Source of the DNA: a bacterium
Lineage (GTDB): Bacteria; Desulfobacterota; GWC2-55-46; S146-80; JALXFI01
DNA length: 6,700 nucleotides
NCBI GenBank assembly: GCA_027069035.1
Contig: JALXFI010000154.1
Span: 1 to 6,700 of the forward strand
Direction: 5' to 3'
In this document: one piece after another, positions 1 to 5,502 of the stretch
How positions within the stretch are numbered: position 1 is the first letter of the stretch
How the letters are laid out: each line of letters opens with the position of its first letter
Made by a program: the position numbers and the translations under genes
Notes under the pieces: generated by a model
What the model was told of the DNA's origin: nothing
What the model saw: only the letters and a program-made list of their open reading frames with translations
Database searches by the model: none

Positions 1-48
1 GTGTAAGTCTCCATTTCTACTTTGCCTTGTCATAAATTTATTGCAACC

Positions 49-86
49 TTGATTATATATATAAAATATGTTATTTTTGTATATAA
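49..86 (+). promoter_or_regulatory. Possible promoter and operator of the first vapBC pair
   Basis: A weak sigma70-like promoter can be drawn as TTGATT at 49-54, a 17-bp gap and TATTTT at 72-77. TTATATA at 53-59 and TATATAA at 80-86 form an inverted repeat around the -10, the kind of place where a VapB-VapC complex would bind to repress its own operon. The stretch is so AT-rich that such matches arise easily by chance. I see no gene in 1-106. Confidence 0.3.
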
Positions 87-106
87 ATAACCCGGAGGTT
101 TAAACC

Positions 107-310
107 ATGCGAACATTGATAGATATTGATGAATCAGTTCTTAAAGAGGCCATGTCATTGACAAACTTAAAAACAAAAAAAGAAACTGTAAATCTTGCCC
201 TTAAAAACCTTGTAAAATCAAAGCTCCGCCAGCAATTAAAAGAAATGGCAGGAAGCGGTGTTTTGGACATTACCCTTGATGAACTTAAAGAATTGCGTAA
301 AAGGGCATGA
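107..310 (+). CDS. vapB: VapB-like ribbon-helix-helix antitoxin, first TA pair
   Basis: This 67-residue protein is the likely antitoxin of a type II toxin-antitoxin pair. It would bind and block the PIN-domain RNase encoded next to it and repress the operon. Residues 2-8 (RTLIDID) look like the DNA-binding strand of a ribbon-helix-helix fold, followed by two helices to about residue 38, including the KKETVNLALKNLV segment typical of short VapB (DUF2191-type) proteins. The C-terminal half (KEMAGSGVLDITLDELKEL) resembles the toxin-wrapping tail. The ATG has GGAGG at 94-98, 8 nt upstream. The stop overlaps the toxin start as ATGA (307-310), so translation is probably coupled. The family call rests on pattern and on the neighbour, not on a search. 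Confidence 0.85.
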   Translation: MRTLIDIDESVLKEAMSLTNLKTKKETVNLALKNLVKSKLRQQLKEMAGSGVLDITLDELKELRKRA

Positions 311-729
311 CCGTACCTGAATCTTCATCTCTTGTTCTAATAGATACAAGTGCCTGGATATGCCACTTTGACAGAAAAGGTTACCTCGATATCAAATCGC
401 AAATTTCAACCCTTCTGGATGAAAATCTTGCAGCAATTACAGGCTCTATACTTATAGAATTAATCCAAGGTTGTCGTACATTAAAGGAAAAAACTGCACT
501 CAACAAATGTATTAAAGGTATACACCAGCTTCAAATCATAGATGACCATTGGCATAAAGCTGCCGACTATGCGTATTCACTCAGAAGAAAAGGTGTAACT
601 GCATCTGTCGTAGATGCTTTAATTGCTACGATTGCAATTGAATATCAGTGCAAATTACTCCATAAAGACAGCGACTACAACTTAATTGCCAAACACACAC
701 CTTTAAAATTATACTCACCTGACTCTTAA
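307..729 (+). CDS. vapC: VapC-like PIN-domain ribonuclease toxin, first TA pair
   Basis: The 140-residue product has the layout of a VapC toxin, a Mg-dependent endoribonuclease that usually cleaves tRNA or rRNA and is held inactive by its VapB. The PIN acidic residues are visible: D13 in LIDTSAW, E51 in ILIELIQG, D103 in SVVDALIATIA, and D121/D123 in LLHKDSDY. Length is normal and the gene looks intact. It starts inside the antitoxin stop (ATGA). Its TAA stop at 727-729 overlaps the stop of the convergent csx3-like gene (726-728), so there is no room for a terminator between the two units. The RNA target cannot be read from sequence. Confidence 0.9.
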   Translation: MTVPESSSLVLIDTSAWICHFDRKGYLDIKSQISTLLDENLAAITGSILIELIQGCRTLKEKTALNKCIKGIHQLQIIDDHWHKAADYAYSLRRKGVTASVVDALIATIAIEYQCKLLHKDSDYNLIAKHTPLKLYSPDS

Positions 730-977
730 GCCGGGTTATGATCAAATATCACCACATCCCCTGTAACCGGTGAGCGGTATATGAGCTTGCGCGCCTTCCC
801 ATGAAGGGCATGGGCCACCTTGAGATATAGCCAGACTGGTCCCTGACCCGTAAGGACAACATCATTGCCCTCGCCGGCAAGATCTTGGGCTTTTGCTATG
901 TATTTGTTGAGCTCGGAGAGTTTAGCGTTGTCCCGATAAAAAGTAGATATATCAATTGTAACTGTTTTCTTTATCAT
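726..977 (-). CDS. csx3: Csx3-like (Crn3) ring nuclease, type III CRISPR accessory
   Basis: The 83-residue product resembles Csx3/Crn3, which binds cyclic tetra-adenylate (cA4) between dimers and cleaves it, switching off type III accessory effectors. The signature TGQGPVWLYLKVAHALHG (residues 43-60) matches the family's G-R-G-P-I-W-L...AH..H core, and YRSPVTGDVVIFDH (67-80) matches the following strand-turn. From memory, the Archaeoglobus protein uses His60 and Asp69; H59 here fits the His, but the Asp position is R68 (CGC codon), so activity may be altered. The start overlaps the card1 stop as ATGA (977-974), and AGGA lies 5 nt upstream. It is the last gene of the minus-strand unit and would logically limit the Card1 signal. 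A divergent cA4-binding protein without catalysis is possible. Confidence 0.75.
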   Translation of the reverse strand: MIKKTVTIDISTFYRDNAKLSELNKYIAKAQDLAGEGNDVVLTGQGPVWLYLKVAHALHGKARKLIYRSPVTGDVVIFDHNPA

Positions 978-2128
978 TTTATTCCTAACCTTTCCTTTAA
1001 AAACTCTCTTAATCCTCGTACATCACTAATGGATAGTATCCGTACTCCATAGTCTTTTGCCCTGTTTTTTAAATGTTCTTTTACAATCTTATGAGTAGTA
1101 CAAATAAAAGCCCTTCGTTTACCTTTACCCAACAGTGTTGACAATGCACCCTTTTTATAGACCTCATCTCTTATAAGGTTTCTCTCCTCATCTCCAAGAC
1201 TTTTGCATTCAATGTGATAAAACAGATTGTCTTTTACAAATGCGATGTCCAGTTCGTTTTTTGCACCACTAATACTCTTGATATTTATCCCTATCATTAC
1301 ATCATCCAATAAACCTTCTTGTGCAAGAGAAAAAACTTCATTAAAAACATACTCCTCCAACCAACCACCTGTTAGATAGATTGTCTCCTCCTTCGTCAAC
1401 TCTTTGCTTATGAGGTTTGCCTTAGTGTGAACCCCCAATTTATCGAGCAGTACACCTTCAATTCTGCTGATATGCCTATCAAACTCTGATGAGAGAGAAT
1501 ATTGTTTTTTATCCCTTCCCATTCTTAGATTCTTGTAGAAAAAACCTAACATTCCTTTGAGTTTCTCATAGTTGTCCATTATCCACTGTGATGTATCCCT
1601 TCTGCTAAGCGCATTCTCCCTCATTGTAAATACCTTATCCTTGTTAAGTATCTCAAAGCCATAACTTTGGAGGTACTCTTCAACATTAAGTCTTTTCTTA
1701 ATATCATAGATTTTTAAAGGCTTTTTCTTTGGAAAAACCTGTATAAATTCATTCCTTAAAAGAGGCATATAATTTATAACAACTTTCTGCCCTATCTCTC
1801 TAAATGTCTCATAGGCGGCAAGTGCCATTAACTTATTACCTGCCGTTATATTGACGATATATTCCACACTATCATCTGTTCGTTCAACCAATCTCCCTAT
1901 CACATCTATACAATCTATTAAAGAGTCCTGATCAACGATAACTTTATTAATCTCATGATTATTTATTATCCCCATTAATCTGAGTGTATTTTCTATGAAC
2001 TCTGTACGTCTTTCTTGTTCCATCCTTTTTGTAGATACAAACCAGTAGACATCCGGTTTGTAATGGGATGCCATGAGAATATTCGGTATTGTCTGCTCAC
2101 TTACAAGGGATACAAGTATTTTTTTCAT
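974..2128 (-). CDS. card1: Card1/Can2-like CARF-domain nuclease (DUF1887), cA4-activated
   Basis: The 384-residue protein fits the Card1/Can2 family: an N-terminal CARF sensor that binds cyclic tetra-adenylate made by type III Cas10, and a C-terminal PD-(D/E)xK nuclease that nicks DNA and/or cuts RNA, causing dormancy or phage arrest. CARF spans about residues 1-150, with the ligand motif NITAGNKLMALAAYE at 93-107. The nuclease spans about 250-384: GGWLEEYVFNEV (254-265), D294 in NELDIAF, and E307-x-K309 in HIECKS, the same arrangement as the characterised Treponema Card1. All key residues appear present and length is normal. The gene starts 11 nt after the upstream vapC stop, with only a weak ribosome site (GAAG close to the ATG), suggesting dependence on upstream translation. 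It overlaps csx3 by 4 bp. Confidence 0.9.
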   Translation of the reverse strand: MKKILVSLVSEQTIPNILMASHYKPDVYWFVSTKRMEQERRTEFIENTLRLMGIINNHEINKVIVDQDSLIDCIDVIGRLVERTDDSVEYIVNITAGNKLMALAAYETFREIGQKVVINYMPLLRNEFIQVFPKKKPLKIYDIKKRLNVEEYLQSYGFEILNKDKVFTMRENALSRRDTSQWIMDNYEKLKGMLGFFYKNLRMGRDKKQYSLSSEFDRHISRIEGVLLDKLGVHTKANLISKELTKEETIYLTGGWLEEYVFNEVFSLAQEGLLDDVMIGINIKSISGAKNELDIAFVKDNLFYHIECKSLGDEERNLIRDEVYKKGALSTLLGKGKRRAFICTTHKIVKEHLKNRAKDYGVRILSISDVRGLREFLKERLGIK

Positions 2129-2139
2129 TCTTCATATGT

Positions 2140-2520
2140 TCACACCTTCACAATCATTTTATCTATATCAGTCATTGGATAGTGTTTTCCATTACCTGTA
2201 GCGAGGTATGCCTTTTCTACAAAGGCTGTTGCTGCAATAAGGCAGTCATCAAGTTCAAGTGTGTGCCCCTTCTCTTCTCTTTTGTAACGACCGGCTTTCT
2301 CTGCTATATCTCTGGTAATCTCAATAACCTCAAGGCTATCAATAAGCTCAACTGTCTTTTCTCTCTCGTGATCCTTCATGCCCGCAAATATCTCAGCTAC
2401 CGTTATAACAGAGCAGAAAAGGTCTGCTTCTTCAACCATTGAGACAAGAAAGTCTTTTGCCTTATTCCTCCCTCTCAGGAAGTTTATAAGGATATCCGTG
2501 TCAATGATTACCCTCTTCAT
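2140..2520 (-). CDS. vapC: VapC-like PIN-domain ribonuclease toxin, second TA pair
   Basis: This 126-residue PIN-domain protein is the likely toxin of the second pair. Visible sites are D7 (and D9) in IIDTDILI, E43 in VAEIFAG, D91/D92 in LELDDCLIAATA, and TGNGKHY (108-114), the usual C-terminal motif of VapC proteins that carry Asn in place of the fourth Asp. It is a different VapC subgroup from the one at 307-729, so the two pairs are not a local duplication. Its ATG overlaps the antitoxin stop (ATGA at 2520-2517), and its stop lies 11 nt before the card1 start on the same strand. That spacing places a TA toxin directly upstream of a CRISPR effector in one transcript. The target RNA is unknown. 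Confidence 0.9.
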   Translation of the reverse strand: MKRVIIDTDILINFLRGRNKAKDFLVSMVEEADLFCSVITVAEIFAGMKDHEREKTVELIDSLEVIEITRDIAEKAGRYKREEKGHTLELDDCLIAATAFVEKAYLATGNGKHYPMTDIDKMIVKV

Positions 2521-2777
2521 CCTGTGCGGCTTGTCCTGCCCGATTTTCTGAGGTTTTTTATCCGAGCATCTGTCCCTGCCTTCAACTCGGGATGGTCTTC
2601 ATCCTTCCATGCGCCAAAGCTCCTTTCAAGTACGCGTTCAAGCTTGATCCTTTTCAACTCCTTTCTCAGGGCTTCCGCAACAACCTTGCTCTGCTGCCTT
2701 TTAGGGACAGCCCTTTTCAGCTTATCAATCAGATCTTCAGGTAAAAGAAAATTAGCCTGTCTGGTAGGAATGCCCAT
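2517..2777 (-). CDS. vapB: Ribbon-helix-helix (VapB-like) antitoxin, second TA pair
   Basis: The product is 86 residues if started at the ATG at 2777, which has AAAGGAGG with GGAGG 7 nt upstream. An in-frame ATG at 2801 would add eight residues but puts the ribosome site inside the gene, so I reject it. Residues 6-12 (RQANFLL) form the likely DNA-contacting strand, followed by two helices (PEDLIDKLKRAV and SKVVAEALRKELKRIK). The tail SFGAWKDEDHPEL (53-65) is a common toxin-binding region in antitoxins paired with PIN toxins. It is the first gene of the unit antitoxin-vapC-card1-csx3, so its DNA binding probably sets expression of the CRISPR effector and ring nuclease as well. The partner and layout make the role clear; the exact subfamily is not. 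Confidence 0.88.
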   Translation of the reverse strand: MGIPTRQANFLLPEDLIDKLKRAVPKRQQSKVVAEALRKELKRIKLERVLERSFGAWKDEDHPELKAGTDARIKNLRKSGRTSRTG

Positions 2778-2807
2778 TAAAACACCTCCTTTTTTCCGCA
2801 ATAAACT

Positions 2808-2832
2808 CTATAGGAAATTATATAGAAATTAT
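2808..2832. promoter_or_regulatory. Likely antitoxin operator overlapping the -10
   Basis: GAAATTAT occurs at 2814-2821 and again at 2825-2832, 11 bp apart, that is one helical turn, which suits adjacent ribbon-helix-helix dimers. CTATA (2808-2812) and TATAG (2821-2825) also form an inverted repeat. Both patterns overlap the TATAAT of the promoter, so binding would block RNA polymerase. That the antitoxin is the binder is inferred from autoregulation in this family. Confidence 0.5.
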
Positions 2833-2845
2833 TCTACAAAGTCAA
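2817..2845 (-). promoter_or_regulatory. Sigma70-type promoter of the vapBC-card1-csx3 unit
   Basis: On the minus strand TTGACT (2845-2840) and a perfect TATAAT (2822-2817) are separated by exactly 17 bp. This places the transcript start about 30 nt before the antitoxin ATG. It is the best promoter in the window, and no other convincing one lies in front of vapC, card1 or csx3. Confidence 0.75.
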
Positions 2846-3005
2846 CAAGCCCTCTTTTTGAATCGTCCCTTATCCTGCATAATCTTTATATTTCTACTCC
2901 CTTCAATGGTAACTGCCTCTGTGCCTGAATGTCTTCCTGCCCGCACTGGAAATACCGTTTTCCCGATTAATTGATCATTGATCATTCATAATTCTTCATT
3001 GCCCC
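2846..3005. other. Intergenic stretch between the TA promoter and the IS element
   Basis: I see no gene here. It holds a tandem TGATCAT pair (2972-2985) followed by AT-rich sequence and the left target duplication. Without the IS element it would directly follow the terminal CRISPR repeat, making it the trailer of the array. I find no clear terminator in it on either strand. Confidence 0.6.
2998..3005. repeat. Left 8-bp target site duplication of the IS21 element
   Basis: ATTGCCCC lies directly before the TGT end of the element and is repeated exactly at 5461-5468 after the ACA end. IS21-family elements usually duplicate 4-8 bp, so this marks the element's borders to the base. Confidence 0.92.
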
Positions 3006-3056
3006 TGTAGATCGTAAAATACAATTGACCCCTTATCGTCATATAAAAATGACCCT
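3006..3056 (+). repeat. Left end of the IS: terminal repeat and two inner repeats
   Basis: The tip TGTAGATCGT (3006-3015) is followed by TTGACCCC (3025-3032) and the variant ATGACCCT (3049-3056), 24 bp apart. The right end has the same motif in inverted form with the same 24-bp step. Multiple terminal repeats that bind the transposase are typical of IS21. Confidence 0.8.
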
Positions 3057-3065
3057 CTAAAATAC

Positions 3066-3071
3066 TATAAT
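3066..3071 (+). promoter_or_regulatory. Possible -10 box of the istAB promoter
   Basis: A perfect TATAAT lies about 50 bp before the istA start, but no good -35 is found 16-18 bp upstream (the sequence there is A/T only). It may be a weak promoter, as is common in insertion sequences. Confidence 0.35.
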
Positions 3072-3119
3072 CTCCTTTCAAATAAACAAGAGAAAGGAGG
3101 AGAAGGAGGGGTGATAAGC

Positions 3120-4601
3120 ATGTATAAGTGGCAGAAGGTAAGGGTAATGAGTCGGAAGGGAGAGTCCATCAAGGGGATATCGAGGCAGATGAAGCTATCA
3201 AAGAACACGGTGAGGAAGTATTTAAGGAGTGAGACTCCTCCGTGCTTTCATGCACGGCGATATGAAAGGGTTCTTGACAGTTATAAGGAACTTATAGAGG
3301 GGATGCTTAAGAAGGGTTACATAGGTACGAGGATATACAACGAACTAAAGGGAGTTGGCTATGAAGGCTCTCTTTCCACGGTGCATCGTTATATATCCGG
3401 TATGAGAAGAGAAGCTCGGATCAAGGAAGCAGCAACAACGAGGGTAGAGACCCCTCCTGGCAAACAGTTTCAGTATGACTGGAAGCAGTGGGAGTTACCC
3501 ATAGAGGGCAGACCTGTAAGGGTTTATATCCATGAGGTAGTCTTAAGCTACAGCAGAAAGAAGTATTATTGCAGTTCCTTAAACATCACTACAGTGGATG
3601 TGATAAGGGCAATAGCAGGAGCTATAGAGTATTTTGGAGGTGTTGCAGAGGAGATTGTAATAGACAATCCCAGACAGATGGTAATTACTCACAGCAAGGG
3701 GGGTGTTGTTAGGTATAACGATGAGTTTTTAAGGTTCTGCGGACTTTACGGGATAGAGCCTAATCCATGCAGAAACTATCGAGCAAGGACAAAGGGGAAG
3801 GTAGAGAGACCCTTTTATTATATTCAGGAGCATCTTTTAAGGGGACTTGAGGTAGATGAGATGTCTCGGTTTGACGAACTTCTTCATGAATTCACAGAAA
3901 AGTACAATGAGAGGCCTCACAGCGACCTGAAAGAAAGCCCTGCTGAGAGGTTCAGACGAGAGGAATCCGCTTTAAGAGCGATTCCTCGGGTAGAGCCTGC
4001 CCTGCTTTACAAAAAAGAGATAAGGAGGGTAAGCAATGATGGGTATATAAGCTGGGATGGCGCATTATACCCTGTAGCTATGAAAAACTGTCTCAAACAG
4101 GTGATGATAGAGTCTCTCTTTGGCAAGAAGCTCAAGGTTTATTCCATAGATGGCGAGCCCATAGCAGAACTTGGTATCAGACTGACAGACAAGCGCATAA
4201 GGCCTACACATCCGGAGCACGAACAAATAAACGAGGGATACAGGAAGAAGAAAGAGGCATACAGGTCTGAATCGGTCAGGAGATTCATAGAGACATTCAA
4301 AGGACAGGGAGAGGTCTTCATAGAAGGTCTGAGGAAGGCAGTCACAGCCAATATGTACCGGCATATAGAAGAAATCCTGAGATACACAGATTTCTATAGC
4401 ATTGATGACATATCCATAGCCTTAAGGGAGTGCATAGAGATAGGAGCGTACCACAAAAATAGCGTAAGGAGGCTTCTTGAGAGCATTCCTCCCAAAGAAC
4501 GGCCTATGGAAACCATAAACAGCCTATATATTACTTCATCAATAACCATAACGAGGCCTCTTTCAGAATACAGGGTGGCCGAAAAGGAGGTCTCGATATG
4601 A
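3120..4601 (+). CDS. istA: IS21 transposase IstA (DDE recombinase)
   Basis: IstA binds the IS ends and performs strand transfer, with IstB choosing and preparing the target. From the ATG at 3120 it has 493 residues, normal for the family. A helix-turn-helix sits near residues 14-37 (GESIKGISRQMKLSKNTVRK), followed by the catalytic core with D120 in QYDWKQW, D182 in VIDNPRQ and E229 in KGKVERPF, then a beta-barrel and C-terminal helices. A GTG at 3111 would add three residues. I prefer the ATG because AAGGAGG ends about 10 nt before it and the family usually begins close to the Y-K-W segment; the GTG lies only 2 nt after that site, although a second AAAGGAGG at 3093-3100 could serve it. The stop overlaps the istB start (ATGA, 4598-4601). 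No frameshift is seen. Confidence 0.95.
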   Translation: MYKWQKVRVMSRKGESIKGISRQMKLSKNTVRKYLRSETPPCFHARRYERVLDSYKELIEGMLKKGYIGTRIYNELKGVGYEGSLSTVHRYISGMRREARIKEAATTRVETPPGKQFQYDWKQWELPIEGRPVRVYIHEVVLSYSRKKYYCSSLNITTVDVIRAIAGAIEYFGGVAEEIVIDNPRQMVITHSKGGVVRYNDEFLRFCGLYGIEPNPCRNYRARTKGKVERPFYYIQEHLLRGLEVDEMSRFDELLHEFTEKYNERPHSDLKESPAERFRREESALRAIPRVEPALLYKKEIRRVSNDGYISWDGALYPVAMKNCLKQVMIESLFGKKLKVYSIDGEPIAELGIRLTDKRIRPTHPEHEQINEGYRKKKEAYRSESVRRFIETFKGQGEVFIEGLRKAVTANMYRHIEEILRYTDFYSIDDISIALRECIEIGAYHKNSVRRLLESIPPKERPMETINSLYITSSITITRPLSEYRVAEKEVSI

Positions 4602-5347
4602 CAGAACTATACAGACAGATAGAAGGCCACATGAGGGCATTAAAGCTAAAAGGCATGATAACTGAGTACAGAGAGCTATCGGAGAGGGCATCACAGAGCA
4701 ATCTGATATATGAAGAATACCTTGCCCTGTTACTTGAGGCAGAGACAAAGAGGAAGACAGAGAGTTCAATAAAAGCAAAGATGGCAAAAAGCAAACTGCC
4801 CTATATAAAGACCATAGAAGAATTTGACTTCACTTTTCAGCCAAGTCTCAAGGATAAAGAGGTGATAAGACTCAGCAGCCTTGAGTTTATAAGTCAGAAG
4901 GCTAATGTGATATTCCTCGGGCCTCCAGGAGTGGGCAAGACACATCTTTCCGTGGGACTTGCGATAAAGGCATGTACATCAAGACTAAGGGTGCTCTTTA
5001 TGACGGCACAGGGACTTATAGAAGACCTTATGCTCTCAAAGAGACAGGGAAACCTTGTAGAAAGACTCCTGTTTTACTCAAGACTTCACCTCTTGATAAT
5101 AGATGAGCTTGGCTATATGCCCATAACAAGAGAACAGGCCAATCTCCTCTTCCAACTCATCTCGATGAGATATGAAAAAGGCTCTATAATCCTTACAAGT
5201 AACTACAACTTTGATGATTGGGGCAAGGTGTTTGAAGATAATGTTGTAGCAGCAGCCATAATAGACAGGCTTGTGCATCATGCAAGCATATTTTACATTA
5301 GCGGTGAAAGCTACAGACTGAAGAACAAACTAAAAAAAACAAACTGA
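4598..5347 (+). CDS. istB: IS21 helper ATPase IstB (AAA+)
   Basis: The 249-residue IstB is the AAA+ ATPase that assembles on and bends target DNA, then recruits and stimulates IstA; it is related to DnaC/DnaA-type ATPases. Walker A is GPPGVGKTH (108-116), Walker B LLIIDELGY (165-173, with D169 and E170), sensor 1 is near N202 in TSNYNFDDW, and an arginine motif DRL lies at 223-225. The N-terminal 70 residues are the helical region used in self-assembly. GGAGG lies 7 nt before the ATG, and the start overlaps the istA stop. Length and motifs indicate a working gene. No convincing terminator follows it inside the element. Confidence 0.95.
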   Translation: MTELYRQIEGHMRALKLKGMITEYRELSERASQSNLIYEEYLALLLEAETKRKTESSIKAKMAKSKLPYIKTIEEFDFTFQPSLKDKEVIRLSSLEFISQKANVIFLGPPGVGKTHLSVGLAIKACTSRLRVLFMTAQGLIEDLMLSKRQGNLVERLLFYSRLHLLIIDELGYMPITREQANLLFQLISMRYEKGSIILTSNYNFDDWGKVFEDNVVAAAIIDRLVHHASIFYISGESYRLKNKLKKTN

Positions 5348-5388
5348 ATGATTTGGTTAAAAATAACAAATTTAAAACTTCTAATAAG

Positions 5389-5405
5389 ACCGTTCTTAAA
5401 ACGGT
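5389..5405 (+). other. Small stem-loop after istB
   Basis: ACCGTT (5389-5394) and AACGGT (5400-5405) can pair around a 5-nt loop. The stem is short and is followed by A and G runs rather than T, so it does not look like an intrinsic terminator for istAB. Confidence 0.4.
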
Positions 5406-5410
5406 AAAAG

Positions 5411-5460
5411 GGGGTCAATTTTATTTGCATACAGGGGGTCAAAAGTGTTGACAATCTACA
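5411..5460 (-). repeat. Right end of the IS: terminal repeat and two inner repeats
   Basis: Read on the minus strand, the tip is TGTAGATTGT (5460-5451), followed by TTGACCCC at 5442-5435 and again at 5418-5411. The 24-bp step matches the left end, and the first inner copy lies 18 bp from the tip against 19 bp on the left. Confidence 0.8.
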
Positions 5461-5468
5461 ATTGCCCC
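5461..5468. repeat. Right 8-bp target site duplication of the IS21 element
   Basis: ATTGCCCC is identical to 2998-3005. Its last three bases run into the degenerate 5' edge of the leftmost CRISPR repeat, so the insertion point touches the array border. Confidence 0.92.
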
Positions 5469-5502
5469 TTAATCCCTTCTAAATCAGGTCTTATGTTCCA
5501 AC
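5466..5502 (-). repeat. Degenerate terminal CRISPR repeat (leader-distal)
   Basis: The 32 bases at 5471-5502 match the consensus, but the outer five (CCCTT) differ from GTCGC at four of five positions. On the minus strand this destroys the end of the handle, which is harmless because no spacer follows. Decay of the last repeat is usual at the old end of an array. Confidence 0.9.

Larger units (their letters stand above)
3006..5460 (+). mobile_element. Complete IS21-family insertion sequence, 2455 bp
   Basis: The element starts TGTAGATCGT and ends ACAATCTACA, so its outer ten bases are inverted with one mismatch. It carries istA and istB in the usual order with a 4-bp overlap, both apparently intact. 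It is flanked by a perfect 8-bp duplication (2998-3005 and 5461-5468). Two inner copies of a TGACCC motif lie at each end, equally spaced. Perfect duplication and intact genes suggest a recent insertion. It sits between the TA/effector operon and the leader-distal end of the CRISPR array, and reconstruction shows it removed no sequence. Confidence 0.95.

Noticed and set aside
2089..2442. Plus-strand open frame of 117 codons
   Set aside because: It lies opposite the second vapC and the card1 start, is rich in Cys/Phe as expected for a reverse-strand shadow, and has no ribosome site.
2778..2801. Upstream ATG extending the second antitoxin by eight residues
   Set aside because: The strong AAAGGAGG lies between this ATG and the next in-frame ATG at 2777, so the later start is the real one.
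2524..2928. Plus-strand open frame of 134 codons
   Set aside because: It is antisense to the second antitoxin and its promoter; the composition is Ser/Leu/Phe-rich and no start signal is seen.
2998..3005. Idea that the IS cut off part of the terminal repeat
   Set aside because: The perfect duplication shows nothing was lost; the repeat edge had already diverged before insertion.
4065..4794. Four minus-strand open frames of 74-99 codons
   Set aside because: They lie opposite istA/istB, whose motifs and overlap are clear, and they lack ribosome sites.
5078..5281. Minus-strand open frame of 67 codons
   Set aside because: It is a shadow of the IstB ATPase core.
5389..5405. Stem-loop after istB as an intrinsic terminator
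   Set aside because: The stem has six pairs and is followed by A and G runs, not T.
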